DNA of 64,000 nucleotides from Lacihabitans sp. CS3-21 (GCF_024343675.1 NZ_RJUD01000002.1:224264-288263), one strand, 5' to 3'. Shown: positions 26,904-37,288, counted from the stretch's first letter. Notes: generated by a model not told the origin, from the sequence alone. A program made the numbers and translations.

Positions 26904-27680
26904 CTAAATATCCTTAACACACCTAAAGCCCACATGCATCAGAGAAGTTTCTTGGGTGGAAGATGAAATACCACCAACTTTGAAACCATGGCATACCTTT
27001 GGGTCGCAAAGGTAGGAACCACCTCTTTGAAACCATTCGGTAGGTTTGGCGGGATTTTCGTCGCTGCACCATTGCCAAACGTTACCGCCTAGGTCGCCTA
27101 GGCCAATCCTGTTAAGTCCAAAATATCCTACGGGCGAAGTGGTCAGAAAACCATCTTCTATGGTATTGTTAAATGGAAAGTTTCCTTGCCAAAAATTGGC
27201 TTTGAACTTGCCATTTTCAAAGAAATCGTCTCCCCAAGTATAGGGTTTTTCATAATCGGACTGACCATTTTTCTCTATGAATAAAAATTCTTCACTGCTG
27301 GGCAGTCGTTTTTTTGACCATTTGCAGTAGGCAACGGCATCGTTCCATGATACTTGTGTAACGGGATGATCTAAGGGTGCAGGAGCAGTATCTTTTCCAA
27401 GCGGATATTGCCAGTTGGCCCCTTTTTTTAATGTCCATTCGCCGGTTTGGAAGTCAAAATATCCAGCATCCCCAAATTCTTCTGCTTGGGTTTTGTATCC
27501 TGTTGTTTTTATAAATTCCGCAAACTGAGCCACCGTCACAGGATATTTACCAACCCAAAAGTCTTTGATATTTCCATCACCTTTTACCAAAACCATTCCG
27601 TCTTTTTCAACAATTTTTGGATCTGATTGGCATGAAATAAGTAAATATGAAAGGCAGACTAATGAAAAAAATCTGATCAT
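26904..27680 (-). CDS. Formylglycine-generating-enzyme (FGE/SUMF1)-like lipoprotein
   Basis: 258 residues from the ATG at 27680, which starts a lipoprotein signal (LLISC, lipidated Cys near 17). The rest is an FGE-sulfatase domain: WVGKYPVTVAQFAEF, HPVTQVSWNDAVAYCKW, RLPSSEEFLF and WQWCSD. Near the C-terminus it has GGSYLCDPKVCHGF, keeping the CxxxxC pair that in SUMF1/FGE performs copper-dependent oxidation of sulfatase Cys to formylglycine, then LMHVGFRC. Many bacterial homologues lack this pair. No sulfatase gene is in the window, and a membrane-anchored periplasmic enzyme would have to act after export. Confidence 0.87.
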   Translation of the reverse strand: MIRFFSLVCLSYLLISCQSDPKIVEKDGMVLVKGDGNIKDFWVGKYPVTVAQFAEFIKTTGYKTQAEEFGDAGYFDFQTGEWTLKKGANWQYPLGKDTAPAPLDHPVTQVSWNDAVAYCKWSKKRLPSSEEFLFIEKNGQSDYEKPYTWGDDFFENGKFKANFWQGNFPFNNTIEDGFLTTSPVGYFGLNRIGLGDLGGNVWQWCSDENPAKPTEWFQRGGSYLCDPKVCHGFKVGGISSSTQETSLMHVGFRCVKDI

Positions 27681-27833
27681 TTTTATGTAAAATCTGGTTT
27701 GAATAGACAAATGTAAAAAATAAATAAGCTAAAAAATATAGATGATTGTGATGTAAAATGAATTGCACTAAATAAAATTTACTTTCATTTTGAGTAGAAT
27801 TCGGTATTTTTGGGAAATTATAACAAAAACTTG

Positions 27834-28448
27834 ATGAAACGTATTATTTTGGCTGCTTTAGTAGCACTTTCTATAAATTTTGTAAACGCACAAACTAAAA
27901 AACCAGTCACCAAAACTCCAGCAAAATCCACTACAGTGAAAGTTGGAACTGGCCCCAAAATAGGGTACATTTTCGAGGATTATATTTTTGAAAACTACAA
28001 AGAGGTAAAGAAACTTGACGAGGACATAAAAAAGAAACAAGATACCTATCAAGAGACTTATAACAAGATGGCGATAGAGTATCAAACGCTTTATTTGGAT
28101 TATCAAAACAGCATGAAAAACCTTGATTCCATGACTACGGAGCGGTTAAACGAGAAGTTAAGAAAAGTTCAAGAAGTAAAGTCAGCATCAGAGAATTTCC
28201 AGAGAGAGGCTGAAAAGGAATTGCAGCAGTTTACGGGAGATGGAGTTGTGCGAATAAAAACTAGCATAAAGACAACAGCAGAGACCATTGCCAAGGAAAA
28301 GGGTTTCAAGTATATTTTTACGAGAAATAAATCGGATGGCCCAATGACTTCTAACCGCGTGGTACTTTATGCTGGAGATAAGGGAGCAGGCAATATCTCA
28401 GATGCAGTTTTGGCTAGAATGGGAAGTCCAGTGGTTGTAAAAAAATAG
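27834..28448 (+). CDS. Skp/OmpH-family periplasmic chaperone
   Basis: 204 residues from the ATG at 27834, giving a signal peptide cleaved near VNAQ (about residue 20); an upstream non-ATG start would add eight residues. After a Lys/Thr/Pro-rich linker, the OmpH domain has GYIFEDYIFENYKEVKKLDEDI, a long coiled coil (about 60-140) and the closing beta part (KYIFTR...). Skp-like trimers hold unfolded outer-membrane proteins. The sequence GPKIGYIFEDYIF replaces the more usual 'vayvn...vl' start. It is monocistronic, unlike the bamA-linked skp copies. Confidence 0.85.
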   Translation: MKRIILAALVALSINFVNAQTKKPVTKTPAKSTTVKVGTGPKIGYIFEDYIFENYKEVKKLDEDIKKKQDTYQETYNKMAIEYQTLYLDYQNSMKNLDSMTTERLNEKLRKVQEVKSASENFQREAEKELQQFTGDGVVRIKTSIKTTAETIAKEKGFKYIFTRNKSDGPMTSNRVVLYAGDKGAGNISDAVLARMGSPVVVKK

Positions 28449-28653
28449 ATTTGTTCAAGAATCATTTTGCAGAATACGTTTTCTTAAACTAGATTTTAAA
28501 GACATAATTAAGAAATTAGTGATCAAAAATCCACAAAAAAATATTTTGTAGAGGCAAATTTTAATAGGATTTGTAAACTGTCAAGAACTTCTATTTCATT
28601 TTTTGGATTTCAACGCTAAGCTAAATCTTCGACATAAATACAAAATCATAACA

Positions 28654-30042
28654 ATGAAATTTAAACTCTTAGCAGTATTTCTGGTAGCATCTCTTTCAAG
28701 TTTTGCAAATATTACTCTTCCTACATTTTTTAGCTCGGGAATGGTTCTGCAACAGAAATCTAAAGTAAAGATTTGGGGTTGGGGAAAAACTGGCGAACCA
28801 ATTCAAGTAGTAACATCTTGGGATAATAATCAAGTGGTTTCAAAAACAGACACTTATGGAAAATGGTCTGTTGAGGTGGAAACCCCAATCTATGGCGGGC
28901 CTTATGAAATCTCGATTAAGGGCTACAATGAAATTATTTTAAAGAATATTCTGATTGGGGAAGTCTGGGTGGTATCAGGACAAAGCAACATGGAGTGGAG
29001 TGCGGCATCGGGGATAGATAATGCAGAAACGGAGATACAAAAAGCTAATTTTCCGGAAATTCGTTTTTTTGGAGTAAATCATGCTACTGCTCCACACCCT
29101 CAACAAAATTTATCGGGCGAATGGCAAGTCTGTTCACCCGAATCTATGAAAAATTTTAGTGCCATAGGCTATTATTTTGCCAAACACATTTTTGAAAATA
29201 TTCAAGTTCCTGTAGGGATTATTAACACTTCTTGGGGTGGAACTCCAGCTGAATCATGGACACCTGAAGAAAGCATAAAAGCAGATCCTGTACTTTATAA
29301 AGATGCATTAAGTTTAAAAGAAGTACCATGGGGGCCAGTAAAAACAGCTTCAATTTATAATGCCATGGTTGCTCCTTTGGCTGGGCTAAAAATAAAGGGA
29401 TTTCTTTGGTATCAGGGAGAATCTAATGTGATGAACGCGGCCAATTATGATAAATTATTGTGTACTTTAATTGGTAGCTGGAGGAAAGCTTGGGCTGAGG
29501 AATTACCTTTCTATTTTGTTCAAATTGCTCCCTACAAATATGGAGGTCCTGAGGAAGGAGTCATCTTGAGAAACGCACAAAGAATGGCAGTGGCTGTACC
29601 TAATTCAGCAATGGTTACGATTTCTGACATTGGAAATATAGACGACATTCACCCAAAAAATAAAAAAGACGTGGGCATAAGGTTGGCAAATGTAGCTTTA
29701 AAGAATCTTTACAGTGCCTACAAAGGAGATATTTCTGGCCCCAAATTGTTGCTTTTCGAATCCAAAAAAGGGCAGATTATCTTGTTTTTTGATACACAAG
29801 ATTTGAAATGTGACAAGAATTGCATGAACAACTTTGAAATAGCTGATACTTCAGGAGAATTCAAAAAGGCCAATGTCAGAATAAAAAGCAATACAATTGT
29901 CCTTACTAATTCTAAAGTAGCTTATCCAGTTTTCGCAAGGTTTGAATGGAGCAGTTCGGCAGAAGCCAGTCTTAAAAATAAACAAGGTCTTCCAGCATCC
30001 GCATTTATCACGGATAATTGGTGGCAATTTAAGAATTACTGA
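28654..30042 (+). CDS. Exported sialate O-acetylesterase
   Basis: 462 residues from the ATG at 28654 (signal peptide to about 18); the upstream extension is not signal-like. A SASA/SGNH-type esterase: VVSGQSNMEW with Ser111 as nucleophile (108-115), the GIINTSWGGTPAE oxyanion block, the FLWYQGESN motif, and IDDIHPKNK holding the catalytic Asp/His. It removes acetyl groups from sialic acids or other acetylated sugars in the periplasm or extracellularly. The 205-base gap upstream has no ORF. It is convergent with the TauE gene, nine bases away. Confidence 0.9.
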   Translation: MKFKLLAVFLVASLSSFANITLPTFFSSGMVLQQKSKVKIWGWGKTGEPIQVVTSWDNNQVVSKTDTYGKWSVEVETPIYGGPYEISIKGYNEIILKNILIGEVWVVSGQSNMEWSAASGIDNAETEIQKANFPEIRFFGVNHATAPHPQQNLSGEWQVCSPESMKNFSAIGYYFAKHIFENIQVPVGIINTSWGGTPAESWTPEESIKADPVLYKDALSLKEVPWGPVKTASIYNAMVAPLAGLKIKGFLWYQGESNVMNAANYDKLLCTLIGSWRKAWAEELPFYFVQIAPYKYGGPEEGVILRNAQRMAVAVPNSAMVTISDIGNIDDIHPKNKKDVGIRLANVALKNLYSAYKGDISGPKLLLFESKKGQIILFFDTQDLKCDKNCMNNFEIADTSGEFKKANVRIKSNTIVLTNSKVAYPVFARFEWSSSAEASLKNKQGLPASAFITDNWWQFKNY

Positions 30043-30051
30043 AAAAGTTTT

Positions 30052-30831
30052 TCAAACAAAAAACTTAATAGCCGAAGCTGCCACAATAACAATTAATAGT
30101 CTATAAATCCAAAGATTGGCATTGGGTATTTTTACGATGTATTTTACCCCAAGCCAAGCTCCAAAAGCTTGAAAAATACCCATGAGTAAGCCATAGCCAT
30201 AGTGTACTTTGCCATAATACATAAACAATGCTAATGCGGGAGCGGTAAATGCCAGCACCAAAGCTAATTTAAGTCCATTGCTTTGTGTTAAACTGTATTT
30301 AGAAATTAATACCAGACCTGCTAATAGAAAAAAGCCAACTCCTGCTTGAAGAAAACCTCCGTAAATGCCTATCAAGAAGAAAGTTATGAATGTGCCGATG
30401 TTTTTGTTTTGAGCTTTGGTTAGTTTGTCTTCTATAAGCCATCTTTCAGGTTTAAACAACAAAATAATGAGCATAAAAACCATTAAACCACCAATGGTAT
30501 AACTCATGGTCTTTTCGTCTATGTCCACCGCAATTTTTGAACCTAAAATGGCTCCAAGAACTGATGGAATAATCAACCAAAGGGAGCCTTTGAACACTTC
30601 AGGTTTTGATTGAGCATATTTTCCAGTGGCCACTACACTTTGAAGAAAAACTCCGATGCGGTTACTAGCATTGGCTATGGAAGGCGACAAATCACACATA
30701 AAAATAAAAACCGGCAAAGTAATTAGAGAGCCGCTTCCGGCAATGGTGTTGATGATACCTGTTAGGGTACCAACTACCACAAATACTAGGAATTGCCAAA
30801 TATTTAGGTCAATATGGAGGAAGTTTTCCAT
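30052..30831 (-). CDS. TauE/SafE-family sulfite/organic anion exporter
   Basis: 259 residues with about seven or eight membrane helices. The N-terminal TGIINTIAGSGSLITLPVF and the mid-protein GFLQAGVGFFLLAGLVLISKYSL are the two repeated TauE/SafE family half-signatures. Such carriers export sulfite, sulfoacetate or other small anions. It starts two bases after the stop of the upstream receptor gene on the same strand, so the two are probably cotranscribed. Substrate unknown. Confidence 0.9.
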   Translation of the reverse strand: MENFLHIDLNIWQFLVFVVVGTLTGIINTIAGSGSLITLPVFIFMCDLSPSIANASNRIGVFLQSVVATGKYAQSKPEVFKGSLWLIIPSVLGAILGSKIAVDIDEKTMSYTIGGLMVFMLIILLFKPERWLIEDKLTKAQNKNIGTFITFFLIGIYGGFLQAGVGFFLLAGLVLISKYSLTQSNGLKLALVLAFTAPALALFMYYGKVHYGYGLLMGIFQAFGAWLGVKYIVKIPNANLWIYRLLIVIVAASAIKFFV

Positions 30832-30833
30832 TC

Positions 30834-33200
30834 TTATTGCTTCAATCGATAACTCAGGGTCAAATTTATTTGTCTTGGTCGAAATTGACGGTTGCTTTCG
30901 GTGTAAAATCCAGGGCCTTGGCTGATGGTACGCATCCAGCGGGTATTGAAAATATCCAGAACCGTAAAGTTTATCGAGCCTTTTTTCTTCATGATGTCTT
31001 TTTTGAGCGAGTAGTCAAAGAAGTATATGGCTTTGCGGCTTCCTTGGGCAGTTTTTTGAGCAGCTTCGTAGTTGAATCTCAACTGCATATCAAAGCCATT
31101 TTTGAGTGTAAACCTTGAAGTCTGTCTCGCAAACCACGAGTTGGTTTCGGCTACATATTGTTCGTTTATGTTTGAACCGTCTATATTGGCATGGAAAAGG
31201 TTGAAGTTCAGGTCCATTTTCCACCATTTTGTAAGTTTATAATTACTCGTGAAATCTATTCCATAAGATTTTTCTGAATTGAGGTTTTCTGGCAAAGAAG
31301 TCGAAAATCCTTGAGCATTAACACTTCTAATGCTTGAGATTAAATCCTGCGAATTTCTATAAAAAATGGATGAGGTGATTGATCCTTTTTCAAAGTTTTT
31401 TAGATGTCCAATTTCAAACACATCACTGTATTCGGGATTCAAGTTTGGATTTCCACTAAAAAAATTCCGACTATCTGACAGCGTTGAAAAAGGTGATAAA
31501 TCATTATAAACAGGTCGACGGATTCGGCGGCTATAGCTCAGTTGAAGTGAATTGTCAGTGTCTAGCGAATATGTAAAGTGAGCACTGGGAAATAGGTTAA
31601 AGTACTTTCTGGGATTTACTTCGTTGGTTTTTTGAAGTGTGGTGGTTACGCTGGTCCATTCCGATCTCAATCCAAGTTGATAACTAATTTTTTTTGATTT
31701 GTTCGACACAATTCCATACGCTGCCGATATGTCTTCATCATATATAAAATAGTTGTTGAGCCATTCTATGGGAACATCTTTGCCATCAATGACATCATTT
31801 ACCACATAATCATTCACCATGTTTCTTAACGAAGTTCTGGCTCCAAACTCCAACTTCCCTTCTTTTGAAAAGGGCTGCACATAATCCAACTGAAACAAAT
31901 ATTGTTTTTCATATTCATCATTTATTGATGTTTGGAGAAGGGTATTTTTGGTATCAATCGCACCATTTGGGAAGACCGCTGTTTGGTTAAATGTCTGATC
32001 AGAATTCTCGAAATGATCTAGAAATCTAATTTGACCTGTGAGTTCCTGCCCTTTTCTGCTGAAGCTACGTTTGTAACTCAAAACATACTCCGATAGCGGC
32101 TCTTTTTCTATTTCGTCTTGAATACGGGTAATAGAACCCAGTGGACTGCTTAGCGTATTATAAAAATCGTTGTAAATATTTTTGGTGTATCTTATGCCGC
32201 CAGCTTTGCTGTACATATATGAGCCTGTAAGAATACTTTTTTCTGAAAAGTACAATTCCATACCAGCCCGAATGTTGTTGTCAAGGCCAGAAACGTCTCC
32301 ATTATTGTCTTGTTGGAGAATTTTGAGTGTGTCGCCAGCTGTTACCTCTTGGTAGGTTTCTCCTCTGTAGGGATTCCATCTATAGGCTAAGCCGTAGTTT
32401 ACAAAAAAGTTAATTTTTCTGTGGCGGTAGTTAAGATTTGCCGCAAATCCATAATTGTCAGGCACACCACCGATGAGTTCAAAAGAACCATTAAAGCCTT
32501 GTTTAGAGTCTTTTTTGAGGATGATATTTATTATTCCTGACTGTCCTTCCGCCTCGTATCTGGCGGACGGATTGGTGATTACTTCTACTCTGTCAATCAT
32601 ACTTGCTTGCAGCTGTCTTAAGCCAGCACCACCTTTAAACGAAACCATGCCTGAGGGTTTTCCGTCAATCAAAATCCTCACATTACTGCTTCCTCTGAGC
32701 TTTATGGCTCCATCAGGATCTACTGTTACAGATGGAATATTGATAAGAATATCTTGTGCTGATCCACCTGCATTAGCCAAATCTTTGCCGACATTAAAAA
32801 CTCTCTTGTCTAGCGATAGTTCCATAGAACTTTTTTCGCCTTGCACGACGAGTTCATTTAATGATTTGTCTGACTGAGAAATGGCTAATTCACCTAGATC
32901 TAATGTATTTTCTGTTAAATTTATTTCAGAGGAAGTGTATTTTTTATAACCAACAAACTCTGTTTCCAAAGTATATTTTCCTGCTGGAATTTTAAACTCA
33001 AATTCGCCACTTTCTGTTGTTACATTTCCAGTTATCATTTTCTGGTTTTGAAAAACCTTAACACTTGCAAAACCCAAAGGTGATTTGTTTTGAGCATCAA
33101 TAATCTTTCCTTTAAGTATGCTGGAGGTTTGGGAAAAACAAAGCTGGCTTGAAAAAACAAAAATAAAAATAGTCCCAAAGTATAATCTGAGATGCTGCAT
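30834..33200 (-). CDS. TonB-dependent receptor-like outer membrane beta-barrel protein
   Basis: 788 residues from the ATG at 33200, chosen because it opens a clean signal peptide (cleavage near CFSQ); an upstream ATG at 33248 adds 16 residues. A carboxypeptidase-regulatory-like domain (about 25-105) is followed by a plug (SVTVDPDGAIKLRGSSNVRILIDGKPSGM near 150-180) and an outer-membrane beta-barrel family domain ending YRLKQ. It is not a SusC: no SusD partner, different barrel. Substrate unknown; cotranscription with the TauE permease is likely. Confidence 0.9.
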   Translation of the reverse strand: MQHLRLYFGTIFIFVFSSQLCFSQTSSILKGKIIDAQNKSPLGFASVKVFQNQKMITGNVTTESGEFEFKIPAGKYTLETEFVGYKKYTSSEINLTENTLDLGELAISQSDKSLNELVVQGEKSSMELSLDKRVFNVGKDLANAGGSAQDILINIPSVTVDPDGAIKLRGSSNVRILIDGKPSGMVSFKGGAGLRQLQASMIDRVEVITNPSARYEAEGQSGIINIILKKDSKQGFNGSFELIGGVPDNYGFAANLNYRHRKINFFVNYGLAYRWNPYRGETYQEVTAGDTLKILQQDNNGDVSGLDNNIRAGMELYFSEKSILTGSYMYSKAGGIRYTKNIYNDFYNTLSSPLGSITRIQDEIEKEPLSEYVLSYKRSFSRKGQELTGQIRFLDHFENSDQTFNQTAVFPNGAIDTKNTLLQTSINDEYEKQYLFQLDYVQPFSKEGKLEFGARTSLRNMVNDYVVNDVIDGKDVPIEWLNNYFIYDEDISAAYGIVSNKSKKISYQLGLRSEWTSVTTTLQKTNEVNPRKYFNLFPSAHFTYSLDTDNSLQLSYSRRIRRPVYNDLSPFSTLSDSRNFFSGNPNLNPEYSDVFEIGHLKNFEKGSITSSIFYRNSQDLISSIRSVNAQGFSTSLPENLNSEKSYGIDFTSNYKLTKWWKMDLNFNLFHANIDGSNINEQYVAETNSWFARQTSRFTLKNGFDMQLRFNYEAAQKTAQGSRKAIYFFDYSLKKDIMKKKGSINFTVLDIFNTRWMRTISQGPGFYTESNRQFRPRQINLTLSYRLKQ

Positions 33201-33376
33201 CTTGAAAAGGTTGGTAATTGAAAGACAAAGGTAAGCTTTATCAAACATTATTTTCCTATACTAAATCTCCATTTTATAGGTTTTTATCAGTCAATTGAGT
33301 GGATTTTTGTTTAAATTATTAGGTGAATGCTTATTAAGTGGTTGAGGTGAACTACTGGATTTTTCAGATATTTAGT

Positions 33377-33565
33377 TTATAATCCTGATAGTATGCCTTG
33401 GATTTCAGCCTTAGATTTTCCAACTTTTAGCTGAATTCTACTCCAAAGTTCGTCTTGTTTTCCATCCACATAGTCTAGGTCTTCTTCGGCTAAAGTGTCA
33501 AAAATTTGCCTTAATTTACCTCTTGTTTCTTCCCAGTTACCTTTCAAGTCGCTGAAGTCAGTCAT
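33377..33565 (-). CDS. CsbD family stress protein
   Basis: 62 residues. The CsbD-like core is clear (DLKGNWEETRGKLRQ near the N-terminus and GKQDELWSRIQLKVGKS in the second half). CsbD proteins are small, soluble and usually induced by general stress; biochemical role unknown. It is the last gene of a same-strand series running from 41396 down, with 85 bases separating it from the AI-2E family gene. Confidence 0.9.
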   Translation of the reverse strand: MTDFSDLKGNWEETRGKLRQIFDTLAEEDLDYVDGKQDELWSRIQLKVGKSKAEIQGILSGL

Positions 33566-33650
33566 AGCTTTTTATTTATTTGTTATTCGATGTTAGAGAA
33601 TTGAAATATAAATCAAGAACGAAACCTAAAATTTCACTAAGTGGTTACTT

Positions 33651-34745
33651 TCAAGATAACTTCCTGAAAAGCTGAAATTTATATAAAAATTTTTGAAGTT
33701 TGTTTTTGCCACGTTTGTCTATCACCAAATCGCCTATCAAAAAACCGTAAGGTTTCAATGGTTCTATGTGATCGCAAACTATTTTTACCATTGCCGCTAT
33801 CGGTATAGCCAGTAAAATTCCTGGAATTCCCCAAATCCAATCCCCGACTATCAGTGCAATAATAGTAAAAAGTGGATTGATTTTGACTTGCGGACCGAGA
33901 ATTAGAGGTTCTAATATCCATCCTTGAATAAATTGCACGGTGGCATAAGTAACCACTATGCCCAGAATGAGAGAAATATTTCCACCGTGAAGGGCCGTTA
34001 TGAGTACCGTAATGGTAGTGCCTGTAATATTTCCAATGAATGGAATAATTTCTAATAATCCACATAAAATGGCAAAAAATACGGCATTTTTTACGCCGAG
34101 TAGGCTGAATCCAATACTGTAAAGAATCCATAAACAAGCAATCATTTTGGCTAAACCCAATAAATACTGCTGAGAAACCTGGGTGGTACTTTTTAATATT
34201 TGCTCCATTTCTTCATGCTGTTTGTCTTTCGTTAGTTTCAAGAAAAACTGTTTAATATGGGCTCTGGAATACAACAAAAAGAAAAAGTAAGCCAGCACTA
34301 AAATAATATTCGTTAAAATATATTTTAAAGACCCCACTGTTAATTGCATTAGGCCTGAAAGTGAGGGTTTTTCGCTTTTAAATATTTCTGATTGTTTTTC
34401 TAATGTAATGCCAAAATGCTCAAAAAAGTAAGTCTGAATCTCATTAAAAGTTTTAATGGACTGATTTTTAAGTAAATCATAATCATTAAAGAGTTCGGAT
34501 ATTTTCCAAGAAAGCATAGCTATGATTGCTCCGAAAACTAAAAGCAATGCAAGTAAACTAATAAAAATGGCAAGAATTCTCCCTAAACCAATCCTTTGCA
34601 TCCAGTTGCAAAAAGGCAAAAAAAGAGTTGCCAATATGCCACCTATCACCATTGGCATCAAAAAACCTTTGGCAAGAATCAAAACTGCTACCATCAATAC
34701 CAAAATGAGCAATTTTTTAAGGATAGAATTAAGGTTTAAGGTCAT
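33651..34745 (-). CDS. AI-2E family transporter
   Basis: 364 residues from the ATG at 34745, one base after the P-type ATPase stop; the longer reading overlaps that gene. About seven or eight membrane helices and the family's C-terminal blocks GLLEIIPFIGNITG and IQGWILEPLILGPQVKINPL. The family (PF01594) was named for autoinducer-2 export, but many members are Na+/H+ antiporters or of unknown role. The near-zero gap indicates translational coupling to the ATPase. Confidence 0.9.
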   Translation of the reverse strand: MTLNLNSILKKLLILVLMVAVLILAKGFLMPMVIGGILATLFLPFCNWMQRIGLGRILAIFISLLALLLVFGAIIAMLSWKISELFNDYDLLKNQSIKTFNEIQTYFFEHFGITLEKQSEIFKSEKPSLSGLMQLTVGSLKYILTNIILVLAYFFFLLYSRAHIKQFFLKLTKDKQHEEMEQILKSTTQVSQQYLLGLAKMIACLWILYSIGFSLLGVKNAVFFAILCGLLEIIPFIGNITGTTITVLITALHGGNISLILGIVVTYATVQFIQGWILEPLILGPQVKINPLFTIIALIVGDWIWGIPGILLAIPIAAMVKIVCDHIEPLKPYGFLIGDLVIDKRGKNKLQKFLYKFQLFRKLS

Positions 34746-34746
34746 G

Positions 34747-37263
34747 TTAGTTAAGATTTTTTGATGTTTTCCTTTTCCAAAGTTTAACACCTTCGTACCA
34801 AATTACACTTAATGAACCAACTATCAAACAGAAACTTAATTGGTAGAAACTGAGGCTTTCAAATTCGAAGAATTTGGAGAATGGTTTTATAAATAAAATA
34901 AGAGAAGTTATGCCCAAAGTAATGGCTATGATGAGCATCACCAAGTTGTTTTTGTACTTGAGTGTAGTAATAATTGAATAATAAAAAGAGCGATTGACCA
35001 AAGTCAAAACAACATTAGAAATAATAAGTGTTGTAAAAACCATGGCTCTGGTGGTGGGTTCGTTTAAGTTTTGACTGATGGCATATTGGTAAGTTCCAAG
35101 CGTGCCTATAGTAATAGCCAAGCCTTGTACGATACTCGTAGTCAATTCTTTCCAGCTAAAGAAGGTATCGCCAAGTGGTCTTGGTTTTAATTTCATTGTG
35201 TTTTTTTCAATAGGCTCATTTTCATAAATGATGGAGCAAGTAGGGCCCATTATTAATTCCAAGAAAATGACATGGACAGGTGAAAATATGTTGGGATAGA
35301 TCCAGCCCAATGCCAAAGGAACAAAAACCGTAAGAATAATGGGAATGTGAATCGAGATAATATACTGTATAGCTTTTTTGAGATTGGTATATATTTTCCT
35401 GCCTACTGAAACAGCTTTGACCATTTTAGATAAATCGTCGTTCATCAAAATCAATGAAGCTGCGTCTTTAGCCAATTCGGAGCCTTTTTTGCCCATGGCT
35501 ATACCTATGTGTGCCGATTTGAGTGCCGGGCCGTCATTTACTCCATCGCCAGTCATGGCTACTACTTCGTTTTGTTTTTTTAAAGAATTGATTATTCGCA
35601 ATTTAGCTTCTGGAAACATTCTCGTGAATATGTTGACATCCATTACTTTTTTATCAAATTCTTTATCAGAAAGTAACATTAACTCCTTGCCAGATATGTG
35701 GCTTTCGAAGCCTCTAAATCCAATTTGCTTGGCTATAGAAATGGTCGTTGCGTCGCTGTCGCCTGTAATTATTTTTACTTTTATGCCTGACTCATAGAAA
35801 TGACTCAGGACTTTGTTAATATTCTTTTTGGGTGGATCATAGAATGCCAAAATGCCTTTGAAATTGAATTTAAATTCCTGTTGACTTTTGGGGAAATTCT
35901 TGTTTTGTGTATGGGCTTCGGCAACTCCGAGCACTCTAAAGCCTTCTGAAGTGAATGCGTCTATGGCATTTTCAATTTTGAGCTTGTCTTCTTCGCTTAA
36001 GTAGGAAACATGGATGATGGCTTCGGGAGAACCTTTGGCAGCAATGATAATTTCGTCAGATTTATTTTCAAAAACATGGGTCATCATTGGAGGAGTGCCT
36101 CCCAATGGATATTCTTTAATGATCTTGAAATTCGGTCTTTCGTCTTTCTCGGCTGCAATTTTGTAAGCATTGTGTAAGGCCACTTCCATGGGATCAAATG
36201 GAATTGGTTCAGATGCAAACATGGCCGTTCGAATAAGATTTTTGTTGGTTTCAGTAAGCGTCTGGTTCGTTTCAAAAATTACATTTGATTCAAAGTCATA
36301 CAATTTTGCCAAATCCATGATGTTTTCGGTCAGCGTACCCGTTTTGTCAGTACAAATGACGGTAGCACTGCCCAGCGTTTCCACCGTTTTCATTTGCTTA
36401 ACCACAATCCCACTTTTCATCAGTCGCCATGCACCCAAAGCCATGAAAGTGGTAAATGCCACAGGGATTTCTTCTGGCAAAATGCTCATGGCCAGGGTCA
36501 AAGATTGTAATAAACTGTTTAGGATTTCTCTGTTATTATAATAGTTGATGGCCCAAACTACAAAAAAGACAATACCTCCAAGAAATGCCATTTTTTTTAC
36601 AAAATTTGAAATTTGATTTTCTAAAGGTGTTTTTTCTTCCTTTATGCCTTCAAGACTTTTTCCTATTTTCCCTAAAGAAGTTTCGTTTCCAATGGCAGTT
36701 ATTTGGGCAATTCCCAATCCACCTACTACACTTGTGCCTTTAAAAACCTGATTGTTTTCCTTATTTTTTTCAACAGCGAGCGATTCTCCGGTTAGGATGG
36801 ATTCGTTTACTAAAAAATCATTGGAATGGATGATGGTAGCATCTGCCGGAATGGACATGCCTTCTTCTATGATTATCACATCTCCTAAAACCAAATCTTC
36901 ACTTTTAATTTCCTCTACTTTACCATTTCTAATAACTTTACTTTTGGCAACGATAAATTCCTTTAGTTTTTCTAGGGCATTTGTACTTCGGGCATCCTGG
37001 AAAAAAGAAATACTTATTTGAAACAGTATTGCGGAGGCTAAAAATATGGCATCGGCTGTTTTATCACTAATAAAATAAATGATAGAAGCCACAAGAAGTA
37101 TAATTACCATAGGGTCTTGAGCCAGTCTCCTAATGACACTTAAGATACTGTTCTCTTTCTTGAAGTCTAAGAGATTTTTTCCGTTTTTTTCTCTTGAAAC
37201 CAATACCTCTCTGGGATTGAGGCCTTTTATGCCTTGGGCTGCAAGTGGTAATTCTTTTTTCAT
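34747..37263 (-). CDS. Cation-translocating P-type ATPase (P2-type, Ca2+-ATPase-like)
   Basis: 838 residues from the ATG at 37263; an upstream TTG overlaps the neighbour. Actuator motif TGES near 166, membrane motif PEEIP in M4, phosphorylation site DKTGTLT near 310, hinge TGDGVNDGPAL near 570, and an M6 region reading LELIMGPTCSIIYENEP. This pattern fits the type IIA-like branch that pumps Ca2+ or related divalent cations; the ion is not certain. It sits in an envelope/stress cluster between the L,D-transpeptidase and AI-2E genes. Confidence 0.92.
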   Translation of the reverse strand: MKKELPLAAQGIKGLNPREVLVSREKNGKNLLDFKKENSILSVIRRLAQDPMVIILLVASIIYFISDKTADAIFLASAILFQISISFFQDARSTNALEKLKEFIVAKSKVIRNGKVEEIKSEDLVLGDVIIIEEGMSIPADATIIHSNDFLVNESILTGESLAVEKNKENNQVFKGTSVVGGLGIAQITAIGNETSLGKIGKSLEGIKEEKTPLENQISNFVKKMAFLGGIVFFVVWAINYYNNREILNSLLQSLTLAMSILPEEIPVAFTTFMALGAWRLMKSGIVVKQMKTVETLGSATVICTDKTGTLTENIMDLAKLYDFESNVIFETNQTLTETNKNLIRTAMFASEPIPFDPMEVALHNAYKIAAEKDERPNFKIIKEYPLGGTPPMMTHVFENKSDEIIIAAKGSPEAIIHVSYLSEEDKLKIENAIDAFTSEGFRVLGVAEAHTQNKNFPKSQQEFKFNFKGILAFYDPPKKNINKVLSHFYESGIKVKIITGDSDATTISIAKQIGFRGFESHISGKELMLLSDKEFDKKVMDVNIFTRMFPEAKLRIINSLKKQNEVVAMTGDGVNDGPALKSAHIGIAMGKKGSELAKDAASLILMNDDLSKMVKAVSVGRKIYTNLKKAIQYIISIHIPIILTVFVPLALGWIYPNIFSPVHVIFLELIMGPTCSIIYENEPIEKNTMKLKPRPLGDTFFSWKELTTSIVQGLAITIGTLGTYQYAISQNLNEPTTRAMVFTTLIISNVVLTLVNRSFYYSIITTLKYKNNLVMLIIAITLGITSLILFIKPFSKFFEFESLSFYQLSFCLIVGSLSVIWYEGVKLWKRKTSKNLN

Positions 37264-37288
37264 GCTAATCTTGAAACATTGAATAGTT

